Shown piece after piece: positions 6,607 to 14,742 of a stretch of 45,994 nucleotides of DNA (its first letter is position 1; the number at the start of each line of letters is the position of its first letter). The notes under the pieces were generated by a model. It searched no databases. It was not told the origin of the DNA and saw only the letters and a list, made by a program, of their open reading frames with translations. The position numbers were made by a program, and so were the translations under genes. Source of the DNA: an uncultured Streptomyces sp. (GTDB lineage Bacteria > Actinomycetota > Actinomycetes > Streptomycetales > Streptomycetaceae); NCBI RefSeq assembly GCF_947488945.1, contig NZ_CANLBS010000035.1, positions 1-45,994 of the forward strand, in the 5' to 3' direction.

Positions 6607-8361
6607 CTATCGGCGTTTCTTCGCCTCGTCAAAGGTTTGGAGCAGGCGCTCGTACGCCGGCTTCGGCCGCAGGGCCGCGTCCCACGGCAGGGAATCGGCC
6701 GTGCGCGGAGGATAGACCCCGGTGTCGGCGGTGGAACCGTACCGGTCGGTGAATCCCCAGGTCGAGAACGACGTGCAGTTCGGCTCCTCCAGGCAGACCC
6801 GCAGCTTGCCCGCCATCTCAGCAGCCTGGGTCTGCCGTCCGTCCTTCTCGTCCTCACCCAGGGGGACGTCCATCTCCGACACCCGCGCCCGGACCCCGAG
6901 CTCCGCCAGATCCCGCACATGGCTGCGGAAGGTCTCCGGGTCGACGCGGTCGCCGGGTGTGTACTCATGGTTCTGGAAACCCACGCCGTCGATCGGTACG
7001 CCGCGTTCCTTGAGCCGCTCGACCAGATCGTAAAGGGCGTCCCACCGCTCGCCTTCCTCCTCGACCCCGTATTCGTTGAGGAACAGCCGTGCGTTCGGAT
7101 CGGCCCGGTGGGCGGCCCTGAACGCCTCGTCGATGTACTCCTCGCCCATGGCCCCGAACCACGGGCTCTGCTCGGAGCGCAGACCGAGATCCCCGCCGGT
7201 GTAGCTCTTCCCGTCGTCGGACATGGGCTCGTTGACCACATCCCATTCGGCGACCTTGCCCTTGAAGTGGCCGGCCACCTTGGCGATGTGCCGGAGCATG
7301 GTCCGGCGCACCTCCTCGGGGTCGTCGTCCTCCCGCATCCAGTGGGGCAGAGCCTCGTGCCAGACGAGGGTGTGCGCGTGCACCTTCATGTTGTTCGCGC
7401 GGGCGAAGCGTACGAGCAGGTCCGCGTCACGGAAGTCGTAGAGGCCCCGGCGCGGCTGGAGGAACTGTGGCTTGAACGCGTTCTCCGGAGTGAGCATGGA
7501 GAACTGGCTCCCCGCGAGCGCCCGGTAGCGTGCGTCGGTGAGCAGCGGGTTCTCGGCCAGGGCGGTGCCGACGTCGAACGGCCGTCCCACGTCTGCGGCC
7601 CGCGCGCGCAGCGAGTCCTCGGACTGCTCCTGGCGTAGCTGCGGCGCCTTGATCACCCGGAGCGAGTCACCGCTCTCCGCCCGCGCGCTCAGCCGCGTCA
7701 GCCGCCATCCCTCGCGGCGTCCGTCTTCGCCCGCGTCCGCCTCCAGACCGAACCAGACAGTGCCCCCGGCGAACACCCCCGGGTCCTGCACGGTTCCCAG
7801 CCGCCGCCCGTCGGCTTCTACCTGGAACGTGTCACCGATGCTCGACACGGCGAGCGTCACCGTCCCGGAGCAGCCGCAGTCGAAATCCTCGGAGTGGGCG
7901 GGCTCATCGCCCTCGCCGTCCCATATCTGTACCCTCACCTGCCCGTCGGCGGTCACGCCGACGCGGAGTGAGGGCCGCTCCTGCCGCCACTCGTCGTAGA
8001 TGACCGGTACCCGTCCGTACAGCCGCAGCCAGGAGTCGCCGTCGTCGTCACCCACACCGGACATGCGCGCGGTGACGGTGAAGTCGCCGTCGGACCTCAG
8101 ATGCGGGCCGGCCAGGTTCAGCGGGGGGTTGGGCCGGCCGCCGGAGGAGTCCTGCTCCACGATGCGCCGATCCGTTGCGCCGACCCGCAGGATGTCGTTC
8201 CGCGCGGTGGTGCCCGGCATCTGCGTCCAGTCGTGGTTCCGCAGCAGGTCTTCGTCCTTTCCGCCGCCCGCGCGCTCGCCCTGCCCCGTACACCCGGCCG
8301 CCACCGCCATGACGAGCACCACGGTGGCCAGTCGCTGCCACGTCCCCCCACCAAGGTCCAC
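6607..8361 (-). CDS. Putative secreted GH10 endo-1,4-beta-xylanase lipoprotein
   Basis: A 584-residue protein from the GTG at 8359-8361, four bases after AGGAGG. It has a short signal sequence with lipobox-like AAGC, so Cys24 is the likely lipid-anchored residue. Residues about 40-225 form an extra beta-rich domain resembling the concanavalin-like modules that bind or surround glycans. The C-terminal GH10 domain (from about 250) has the acid/base in WDVVNEPM (Glu378) and the nucleophile in SEMDVPL (Glu496), plus HAHTLVWH and a tryptophan-containing C-terminal strand (FSTWGFTD). Expected reaction: hydrolysis of beta-1,4-xylan. No CebR-like box was seen in 8362-8632. Membrane anchoring is unusual for Streptomyces xylanases. 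Confidence 0.85.
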   Translation of the reverse strand: MDLGGGTWQRLATVVLVMAVAAGCTGQGERAGGGKDEDLLRNHDWTQMPGTTARNDILRVGATDRRIVEQDSSGGRPNPPLNLAGPHLRSDGDFTVTARMSGVGDDDGDSWLRLYGRVPVIYDEWRQERPSLRVGVTADGQVRVQIWDGEGDEPAHSEDFDCGCSGTVTLAVSSIGDTFQVEADGRRLGTVQDPGVFAGGTVWFGLEADAGEDGRREGWRLTRLSARAESGDSLRVIKAPQLRQEQSEDSLRARAADVGRPFDVGTALAENPLLTDARYRALAGSQFSMLTPENAFKPQFLQPRRGLYDFRDADLLVRFARANNMKVHAHTLVWHEALPHWMREDDDPEEVRRTMLRHIAKVAGHFKGKVAEWDVVNEPMSDDGKSYTGGDLGLRSEQSPWFGAMGEEYIDEAFRAAHRADPNARLFLNEYGVEEEGERWDALYDLVERLKERGVPIDGVGFQNHEYTPGDRVDPETFRSHVRDLAELGVRARVSEMDVPLGEDEKDGRQTQAAEMAGKLRVCLEEPNCTSFSTWGFTDRYGSTADTGVYPPRTADSLPWDAALRPKPAYERLLQTFDEAKKRR

Positions 8362-8632
8362 GGTTCCTCCTGCTCTCTTGTCCGGGACGACATCAACGTC
8401 TCGGAACCGGGCCACAGTTCAGCACGCATGAGGTACGGCGGTGTGCGGCACGTCCCGCTCGCGCGACGGAGCGGGCCCGGCCTGCACGCCGACGCCACGC
8501 CTGACGAGAAAGCCGAGCAGGCTCGGTGCCACCGCGGGCTCCTGCCCCCTCCGGCCACGGATCTCCCACGTGCCACCTCTCGGGCGATCGCGACCTACTC
8601 GACTTCGCCGCCTCGCACCCCGCGTTCTCCGC

Positions 8633-9625
8633 TCACGCGGCGAGCCACGTGGCCCAGTTGGGCATGGCCTTGCGCATCACGGCCATCGCCTCCACCGACT
8701 CCCTGAGTGTCCGGGCGAAGCCGGCCCGGTACTCCGGACTCCCGCCCCGGTGACCACAGGCCATCCACAGCTGCCAGGCCGCCGTTCCGACGCGTCCGGC
8801 GAACAAACCGGTGAACGCGGACTCGTCGACCGCCCCGACCGCCCCTCCCGCAGCGACAAATCCGGAGAGGCACGCTTCGACGATGCGGCGCTCGGGCACT
8901 TCCGGCCCACGGCCGAAGCCGGCAAGCTCGAAAGCGGTGGAGACGAGCTCCCACCAGGGTTCCTGTGCCCCGGCGGCGTCGAAGTCCAACAGCACCGGAC
9001 CACCGGATCCGGTCAGAACGTTCTGGTGCCGGATGTCGCGGTGCATGACCAACTTCGTCCGGCACAGCTTCTGCTGATCCTCGGCCATGGCCTCGGCCTG
9101 TTCCACCGACAGCCTGAGGACGCGGACGTGCTCGGCACTGAGGACCTCAAAGGGTTCGGCCTGGGCGAGCCATTCCTCCCACTCTCCCCGGGAGTACGAC
9201 CGGTAGTCGCCGTGGACGGCCGGATCGGCCGGAATCGCGCACCGGGCGAGACCGGCGACGAGCCCTCCGGCCCATGCCGCCAACGGTTCGGACGTCGGCG
9301 CGGTCGGATGCGTGCCCTCGACGAAGCGCACCGCGCGGGCGTAGACACCGTCCCCGACCGGTCGCCACAGACCCGCTTCTGCCAGAGTCGTCGACTGCGG
9401 CTCGGGCATCGATACACCCGTCTCCCACGCGGCGACTTCGAGCGCCCCTGCCTGAGCGGCCATGGACAGCCAGAAGTCACCCCAGGGCCGGTTGAGCTTC
9501 ACCACCCATGAGCCGGAGTCGGTAACGGCCTTCCACACCGGGCTCTGCTCGTCATCCTTGAGCAGCAGCGGTGCTTCCAGCAACCGCCCCAACCCGAGCC
9601 GCTCGGCCGCGTGAGCCAGGTTCAC
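8633..9625 (-). CDS. APH-fold phosphotransferase family protein
   Basis: A 330-residue protein with the aminoglycoside phosphotransferase/choline kinase fold. The catalytic loop is VMHRDIRHQNVL (Asp197, Asn202) and the metal-binding DFD is at 214-216. The N-lobe shows SWVVKLNRPW with the likely ATP-binding Lys. Substrate cannot be told from sequence; such genes are common in Streptomyces, and most are not proven resistance genes. The GTG start at 9623-9625 has no clear ribosome binding site. It is followed 271 bases later by the GH10 gene, on the same strand but probably separately transcribed. Confidence 0.8.
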   Translation of the reverse strand: MNLAHAAERLGLGRLLEAPLLLKDDEQSPVWKAVTDSGSWVVKLNRPWGDFWLSMAAQAGALEVAAWETGVSMPEPQSTTLAEAGLWRPVGDGVYARAVRFVEGTHPTAPTSEPLAAWAGGLVAGLARCAIPADPAVHGDYRSYSRGEWEEWLAQAEPFEVLSAEHVRVLRLSVEQAEAMAEDQQKLCRTKLVMHRDIRHQNVLTGSGGPVLLDFDAAGAQEPWWELVSTAFELAGFGRGPEVPERRIVEACLSGFVAAGGAVGAVDESAFTGLFAGRVGTAAWQLWMACGHRGGSPEYRAGFARTLRESVEAMAVMRKAMPNWATWLAA

Positions 9626-10036
9626 GACAGTCAGTCAACCGGTCGGTCCTCTCAGCGACAAGCGACTTACCGATCGTCGGAGCGAGTCGCGCCGTGGGCC
9701 GTGGGCCTGACGTTCCTGGTCGGCATGCTCGGGGCCGGGGAGCCGCTGCTCTCGGCCGCCGCCATGCGCGGCAACGCCGAGCTGCCGCTGACGGGGGAGA
9801 TAAAGACCGGGGTGCTGGCTGTCCAGGTCGACTGCCGGGGCGGAGGGACCCTCGAAGTGACCGTCGTCCCGGTCGGCCTCACCTTCCCGTCGGAATGCGT
9901 GGCCGGGGACGTGCGCAGTACCTACAACGAGATCCGGCTGCACGAGGCGCGCGGCGCGGGCAGCGTCCGCGTGACGGCGCCGTCCGGGGTCCGCTGGGCC
10001 CTGACCGTGGAACAGCCGGTACCGGGCACGCGGTGA
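9611..10036 (+). CDS. Hypothetical exported or membrane-anchored protein
   Basis: I do not recognise a family. From the GTG at 9611 it has 141 residues: a basic N-terminus, one hydrophobic segment (about 26-52), then a small beta-rich domain with two cysteines (VDCRGGG and SECVAG) that could form a disulfide. GTG at 9701 is an alternative start. The 5' end overlaps the divergent APH start by 15 bases if the first start is right, so the N-terminus is uncertain. It ends 54 bases before the convergent LCP gene 2. Confidence 0.5.
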   Translation: MSQVHDSQSTGRSSQRQATYRSSERVAPWAVGLTFLVGMLGAGEPLLSAAAMRGNAELPLTGEIKTGVLAVQVDCRGGGTLEVTVVPVGLTFPSECVAGDVRSTYNEIRLHEARGAGSVRVTAPSGVRWALTVEQPVPGTR

Positions 10037-10090
10037 CGCGCCCGCACGTGACGACCGGCGACGCGGGCGGACGCCGGACGGGCACGCCCC

Positions 10091-11590
10091 CTACGGGCAG
10101 ACCACCTCGTCCCCCCGCACCGCCCCGAACTCGCCCGTGTGGGGGCTCTCGGCCCTGACGCGGAGGACCTGGTCGTGGTCGGCGCCCACCGACACCCGCA
10201 TCGTGCCGCCCTGGCCGGGCACCGCCCTCAGCTCGCTGCCCGGCAGGGCGGCGGCCAGCGACTTCGCCGAACGGTCCCAGCGGGGGTCGTACGTGATCAG
10301 GGTGCGGCCCAGGTCGCGGGACGAGGCGTTGAGGGGGGCGCCGGTGGTGTCGAAGCCGGTCGCCCGCAGCGCGGCGTCCACCTGCTGGCCGAGGCCGTCC
10401 GTCGGGGTGCCGTTGTAGACCTGGACCCGGATCTGCTGCGGGGCCACGTCCACCACGGCCGCCTTCGGACGCGCGGCGGCGGCAGGCGCCCGTACGGCCA
10501 GCGGCTTGTCCTCGCGGAGCGCCTGGAACAGCTTCTTCGCCTTCACCGCGTCCCACTTCACCGTCGAACCGATGCCCTTCACGGGGAAGCTCGGATCGCC
10601 GACCGGCACCGAGGTGAACTCCGACGAGGCTGCGGTGAACCCGCGCAGCGCCTTGCCCAGGTTCAGCATCTGCTCCGTGCCGAAGCCCTGGTCGGCCCGG
10701 ACCGCGCCCAGCACCGAGGACGCGACCTGCTGGAACTTCACCGGGTTCAGCAGGACCCCGCGGCCGGTCGCCCGCTCGATGAGCGCCGCCACGAACTTCT
10801 GCTGGCGCTGCATGCGCCCGAGGTCCGCGTCGCCGCCGATGTGCCGGGACCGCACGAACTGCAGCGCCTGGCCGCCGTTGAGCTCATGGGTGCCGACCGG
10901 CAGGTCCAGGCCGGTGTAGGAGTCCTTCAACGGGCGGGCCGTGCAGATCTCCACCCCGCCCACGGCGTCGACGGTCTTCATGAAGCCGGTGAAATCGGCC
11001 TCCAGGTAGTGGTCGATCTTGACGCCGGTCATGTGCTCGACGGTCCGCACGGTGAGGGTGGGACCGCCCTCCGCGTAGGCGGCGTTCAGTTTCACCGGGT
11101 GGGCGGTGTGCGTGGTGCCGGTGTTGCGGTCGGTGTGCGCGGGGATCTCCGCGTAGCTGTCGCGCGGCAGGCTCACGACGGTGGCGCGGCGTCCGTCGGC
11201 CGACAGGTGCACCAGCATGATCGTGTCCGTGCAGTGGCAGGGGGCGCCGCCCAGCCGGTACTCCTTCTTCTCGGCCGCGGTGATCTTGTCGCGGCCGTCG
11301 GTGCCCACCAGCAGAAGGTTGAGGCCGTGGCCGCCGGTCGGCCGGTTCTTCATGTCCTTGAACGGGTCGACGCGGTCGATGCCGGTCTCCAGCTGGGTCA
11401 CCAGGGCGTGGCCGATGCCGCCCGCGCCGAGCACCAGGACGGAGAGACCGGTCGCCACCCGCATGCCCCAGCGGGGGCGCTCGTCCTGCGTGCGGGGTCT
11501 GCGGGTTCCGTGCGGGCCGGCGGCGGGTCCCCGGCGGCGGGCGGCGCCCTTGCCGGGGGTGGGGTGGGACGGCCGGTACTGCTGGGGCAC
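10091..11590 (-). CDS. LCP family protein 2 with LytR_C domain
   Basis: A 499-residue protein from the GTG at 11588-11590, eight bases after GGAGG. A basic cytoplasmic tail and one membrane segment (about 43-63) precede the LCP domain: GTDGRDK (Arg100), CTDTIMLVHLSAD, SLPRDSYAEIP, KLNAAYAEGGPTLTVRTVE, VKIDHYLEADF and FVRSRHIGGDADLGRMQRQQKF. A C-terminal LytR_C domain (about 385-490, IRVQVYNGTPTDGLGQQV) follows, and the protein ends in VVCP. Its pattern is closest to LCP 1. Expected role: attachment of wall glycopolymer to peptidoglycan. It is divergent from the ExoA-like glycosyltransferase, suggesting a joint task. Confidence 0.9.
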   Translation of the reverse strand: MPQQYRPSHPTPGKGAARRRGPAAGPHGTRRPRTQDERPRWGMRVATGLSVLVLGAGGIGHALVTQLETGIDRVDPFKDMKNRPTGGHGLNLLLVGTDGRDKITAAEKKEYRLGGAPCHCTDTIMLVHLSADGRRATVVSLPRDSYAEIPAHTDRNTGTTHTAHPVKLNAAYAEGGPTLTVRTVEHMTGVKIDHYLEADFTGFMKTVDAVGGVEICTARPLKDSYTGLDLPVGTHELNGGQALQFVRSRHIGGDADLGRMQRQQKFVAALIERATGRGVLLNPVKFQQVASSVLGAVRADQGFGTEQMLNLGKALRGFTAASSEFTSVPVGDPSFPVKGIGSTVKWDAVKAKKLFQALREDKPLAVRAPAAAARPKAAVVDVAPQQIRVQVYNGTPTDGLGQQVDAALRATGFDTTGAPLNASSRDLGRTLITYDPRWDRSAKSLAAALPGSELRAVPGQGGTMRVSVGADHDQVLRVRAESPHTGEFGAVRGDEVVCP

Positions 11591-11696
11591 GGGGTGGACC
11601 TCCGTGGGACGAGAGGGGACCGTTCGCACGGTAAGCCCATACGATCTGCGGCCCGCGCTGCGACCCGGCGGCGCGCGTCCGTGTCCCTCGTTCGCG

Positions 11697-11706
11697 GTAA
11701 CGTTAC
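11697..11706. promoter_or_regulatory. GTAACGTTAC palindrome between LCP 2 and glycosyltransferase
   Basis: A perfect 10-base palindrome in the 180-bp divergent intergenic region, embedded in GC-rich DNA. It could be an operator for both genes. It is short and could be chance; no known factor is assigned. Confidence 0.25.
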
Positions 11707-11770
11707 GGCCGCATACCGCCGTCTCCAGGGGTGCGAACCCCCGGTGCCCGAGGATCAGCCGAGGACCACC

Positions 11771-12802
11771 ATGCCTGCCCAGCAGTACCCCGCAGTCTCC
11801 GTGATCATGCCGGTGCTCAATGAGGAACGTCATCTCAGGAACTCCGTGCGGCACATCCTGGAGCAGGAGTACGAGGGGGAGATGGAGGTGGTCATCGCGC
11901 TCGGCCCGTCCACGGACCGGACCGACGAGATCGCCGCCGAGCTGGTCGCCGAGGACCCGCGGGTCCAGACCGTCCCCAATCCGACCGGCCGTACTCCTGC
12001 CGCGCTCAACGCGGCCATCGCCGCCTCGCATCACCCGATCGTGGTGCGTGTCGACGGGCACGGGATGCTCTCCCCGAACTACATCGCCACCGCCGTGCGG
12101 CTGCTGGAGGAGACCGGGGCGCAGAACGTCGGCGGGATCATGCACGCCGAGGGCGAGAACGCCTGGGAGCAGGCGGTCGCCGCGGCGATGACCTCGAAGA
12201 TCGGCGTCGGCAACGCCGCCTTCCACACCGGCGGCGAGGCGGGCCCGGCGGAGACCGTGTACCTCGGGGTGTTCCGCCGCGAGGCCCTGGAACGGGCCGA
12301 GGGGTACAACGTCGAGTTCATCCGCGCCCAGGACTGGGAGCTGAACTTCCGTATCCGTGACGCGGGCGGCCTGATCTGGTTCTCGCCCGAGCTGCGCGTC
12401 CAGTACCGCCCCCGCCCCTCGGTGCGGGCGCTCGGCAAGCAGTACAAGGAGTACGGCCGCTGGCGCCACGTCGTCGCCCGCTACCACGCCGGCTCGATCA
12501 ATTTGCGCTACCTGGCCCCGCCGACCGCCGTCTGCGCCATCGCCGCGGGCATCGTCGTCGGCGCCGCCGTCACCCCGTGGGCGTTCGTGGTGCCCGCCGG
12601 TTACGTCGCCGCGGTGGTCGCGGGCTCGCTGCCCGCCGGTAAGGGCCTGCCGCTGAAGGCGCGCGCACAGATCCCGGTCGCGCTCGCCACCATGCACATG
12701 AGCTGGGGCTACGGCTTCCTGACCAGCCCGCGCAAGCTCGCGAAGAAGGTCATCGCGAGCCGCCGCCCGGCCATCGGGGGCTCGGTGGAGCAGACCGTCT
12801 GA
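11771..12802 (+). CDS. Glycosyltransferase family 2 (ExoA-like)
   Basis: A 343-residue GT-A fold glycosyltransferase. The start ATG at 11771 follows GAGG by six bases. The N-terminal domain shows VSVIMPVLNEERHL, then LGPSTDRTDEIA, GRTPAALNAAI and VVRVDGHG, the usual metal-binding aspartate site. The later motif QDWELNFRIRDAGG is the acceptor-side ED/QDxE motif. Two or three hydrophobic segments at about 250-310 suggest membrane association, as in succinoglycan-type ExoA enzymes. It probably transfers sugars onto a polyprenyl-linked acceptor on the cytoplasmic side; donor and acceptor are unknown. Its position between LCP genes points to a wall polymer. Confidence 0.88.
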   Translation: MPAQQYPAVSVIMPVLNEERHLRNSVRHILEQEYEGEMEVVIALGPSTDRTDEIAAELVAEDPRVQTVPNPTGRTPAALNAAIAASHHPIVVRVDGHGMLSPNYIATAVRLLEETGAQNVGGIMHAEGENAWEQAVAAAMTSKIGVGNAAFHTGGEAGPAETVYLGVFRREALERAEGYNVEFIRAQDWELNFRIRDAGGLIWFSPELRVQYRPRPSVRALGKQYKEYGRWRHVVARYHAGSINLRYLAPPTAVCAIAAGIVVGAAVTPWAFVVPAGYVAAVVAGSLPAGKGLPLKARAQIPVALATMHMSWGYGFLTSPRKLAKKVIASRRPAIGGSVEQTV

Positions 12803-12861
12803 CCAGCCCGGCCCGGACCCGGCGCGGACATGGCTCGGACACGGCCCGGACACGGACCGGA

Positions 12862-12917
12862 CCCGGACACGGAAGGGGGCTCCACCCGCGCGGGTGGAGC
12901 CCCCTTCCGTGTCCGGG
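12862..12917. terminator. Perfect 56-bp palindrome, bidirectional terminator
   Basis: Two 28-base arms (12862-12889 and 12890-12917) are perfectly complementary without a spacer. It lies between the convergent glycosyltransferase (stop at 12802) and LCP gene 3 (stop at 12922), so it can end both transcripts. It stops only four bases from the LCP 3 stop codon. Confidence 0.85.
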
Positions 12918-12921
12918 CGCG

Positions 12922-14694
12922 TTACCAGGTGAAGGCCGGGTTCACGTGCATGCACGCCCCCTCGTCGTCGCCCCGCAGGGCCTCCGCCGAGTCCGGCGTC
13001 TTGTCCTCCGTCTTGGCGACCGGGTAGCTGCCGTCCTCACGCCAGTCGGCGCCGACCGCGAGCGAGACGCCGGAGACGTCGGTGGACTTCTTCACCTGGC
13101 CCACCGGGATGCCGAGGGCCTTGGCGACCGCCTGCGCATCGCCCTCCAGGTCCACGCTCGGGTACAGGATCGCGGTGCGCGCCTCGCCCGAGACGTCCGC
13201 GGAGTCGACCACGGCCTTGGCGAAGCCCGCCTCGACGAGTTGGTCCTTCACGTCGGTGGCACGGCCCGACGCCGGGCCGCCGCCCTCGTCGGCCGTCGCG
13301 TTGCGGACGGTGACGGCGATCTCGCCGACCGGGGCGGACTCGTCCTTCGGCGCGGGCGTCTTCGTGGGGCGCTTGGACGTCTTGCCGTCGAGCGGGATGT
13401 CGTCGCGCACCATCCGGAAGAGCTGCTCGGCGTCGCCCGGCTTCGGGAGCACCCGGCCCTCCAGGGCGCCGGTGCCGTAGACGTTGGGCATCGTCGTCAT
13501 CGTGATGCGTGACGTCGGCACCCGCTTCAGCTCATCGGCCAGGTCGTAGAGCTTCTTGACCGTGTCGAGGCCCTTGTCGACGGTGAGCGCGTTGGTGGCG
13601 GCCTCGGCGAGGTTCATCAGCTTCGCCGGGTCGGTGAGCTTGGTGCCCTTGCGCAGTTCGCGCACCATCGAGTTCATGTACTGGTGCTGGGCCTTCGCCC
13701 GGCCCAGGTCGGTGTTGTCCTCGAAGCCGTAACGGGTGCGCAACCACTGGAGTGCCTGTTTCCCCTGGACCTTGGTGGTGCCCTCCTTCAGCTTGAGACC
13801 CGAGCCCGCCCCCTTGCTGGTGTGCGAGTAGACGTTGGCGTCCACACAGACCGGGACGCCGCCGATCGCGTCGGCCATCGACACCACGCCCGCGAAGTCG
13901 ATCATCATGAAGTGGTCGATGGTGATGCCGGTCAGCTCGTACCAGGCGGCCACGGTGCAGCCCGGACCTCCCCTGCCGAGGCTGGAGTTGGTCATGACGT
14001 CGACGGTGGACGCCTCGTAGACCTTGCCCGTCTCCGGGTCGGTGCACTTGGGCATCTTCAGCATGGTGTCGCGGGGCATCGAGACGACCGAGAGGTTGCT
14101 GCGGTCCGCCGAGAGGTGCAGCAGCATCTGCACGTCCGCGAGGGGCGTGCCCCCGAAGGTCTCCTTGGCGCCGCCGAGCTTCTGGTTGGCTTCGGAGTCG
14201 CGGGCGTCGGAGCCGATGAGCAAAATGTTCAGCGGTGTCTGACCGGCGGCGTTCGCCTTGTGCTCGGCCATCTTCTTGTCGCCGAGGGTCAGGTCTTCCT
14301 TCTTGATGTTCGCGTTGAGGTGCTGGTAGTACACATAGCCGGCCCCACCGGCGCCGAGTATCAGGAGCGCGAGCACGGCGCAGGCCCAGCGCACTATCCG
14401 CTTCCCGGTGCTCCGGGGCGCGCGCCGGGACGGCCGGGCCGCGCGTCCCGCCGCTCTTCGGCCCCCGGCGGGCGGCGCGGCGCGGCGCCCGGACGTCGCA
14501 TCGGCCTTCGTCGCGGACGTCGCGTCGGCCCGCGTGCCGGCGGAGCGCTTCCCGGCGACGTCGTCGTCGCCGTTCCCCCTGCCGTCGCCGCCGGCGTCCC
14601 CGTCCTCGTACAGACTGTCGTCCCAGCCGAGTTGACCGGCGTGGCGGGCGCGCGGTGGGCGCGTCCCCTCCCCGGGTATGCCGCTTCGTCCCAC
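12922..14694 (-). CDS. LCP family protein 3 with LytR_C domain
   Basis: A 590-residue protein from the GTG at 14692-14694. A long charged, Ala/Arg-rich cytoplasmic region (1-97) and one membrane segment (about 98-122) precede the LCP domain: GSDARDS (Arg165), ADVQMLLHLSAD, SMPRDTMLKMPKC, GRGGPGCTVAAWYELTG, IDHFMMIDF and WLRTRYGFEDNTDLGRAKAQHQYM. LytR_C lies at about 455-550. Cysteines are at 217, 246 and 283 in the LCP domain and at 581 near the C-terminus. It lies 48 bases downstream of LCP 4 on the same strand, so the two are probably one operon. Expected role is transfer of glycopolymer to peptidoglycan. Confidence 0.9.
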   Translation of the reverse strand: MGRSGIPGEGTRPPRARHAGQLGWDDSLYEDGDAGGDGRGNGDDDVAGKRSAGTRADATSATKADATSGRRAAPPAGGRRAAGRAARPSRRAPRSTGKRIVRWACAVLALLILGAGGAGYVYYQHLNANIKKEDLTLGDKKMAEHKANAAGQTPLNILLIGSDARDSEANQKLGGAKETFGGTPLADVQMLLHLSADRSNLSVVSMPRDTMLKMPKCTDPETGKVYEASTVDVMTNSSLGRGGPGCTVAAWYELTGITIDHFMMIDFAGVVSMADAIGGVPVCVDANVYSHTSKGAGSGLKLKEGTTKVQGKQALQWLRTRYGFEDNTDLGRAKAQHQYMNSMVRELRKGTKLTDPAKLMNLAEAATNALTVDKGLDTVKKLYDLADELKRVPTSRITMTTMPNVYGTGALEGRVLPKPGDAEQLFRMVRDDIPLDGKTSKRPTKTPAPKDESAPVGEIAVTVRNATADEGGGPASGRATDVKDQLVEAGFAKAVVDSADVSGEARTAILYPSVDLEGDAQAVAKALGIPVGQVKKSTDVSGVSLAVGADWREDGSYPVAKTEDKTPDSAEALRGDDEGACMHVNPAFTW

Positions 14695-14742
14695 AGGCCC
14701 CCCTGTTTGCTCAGACTTGCCGCGAGGCGCGGTGACCTGGTG

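Noticed and set aside
8633..9625. Antibiotic resistance gene
   Set aside because: Only the general APH fold is supported; nothing in the sequence ties it to an aminoglycoside, and such kinases are abundant in Streptomyces.
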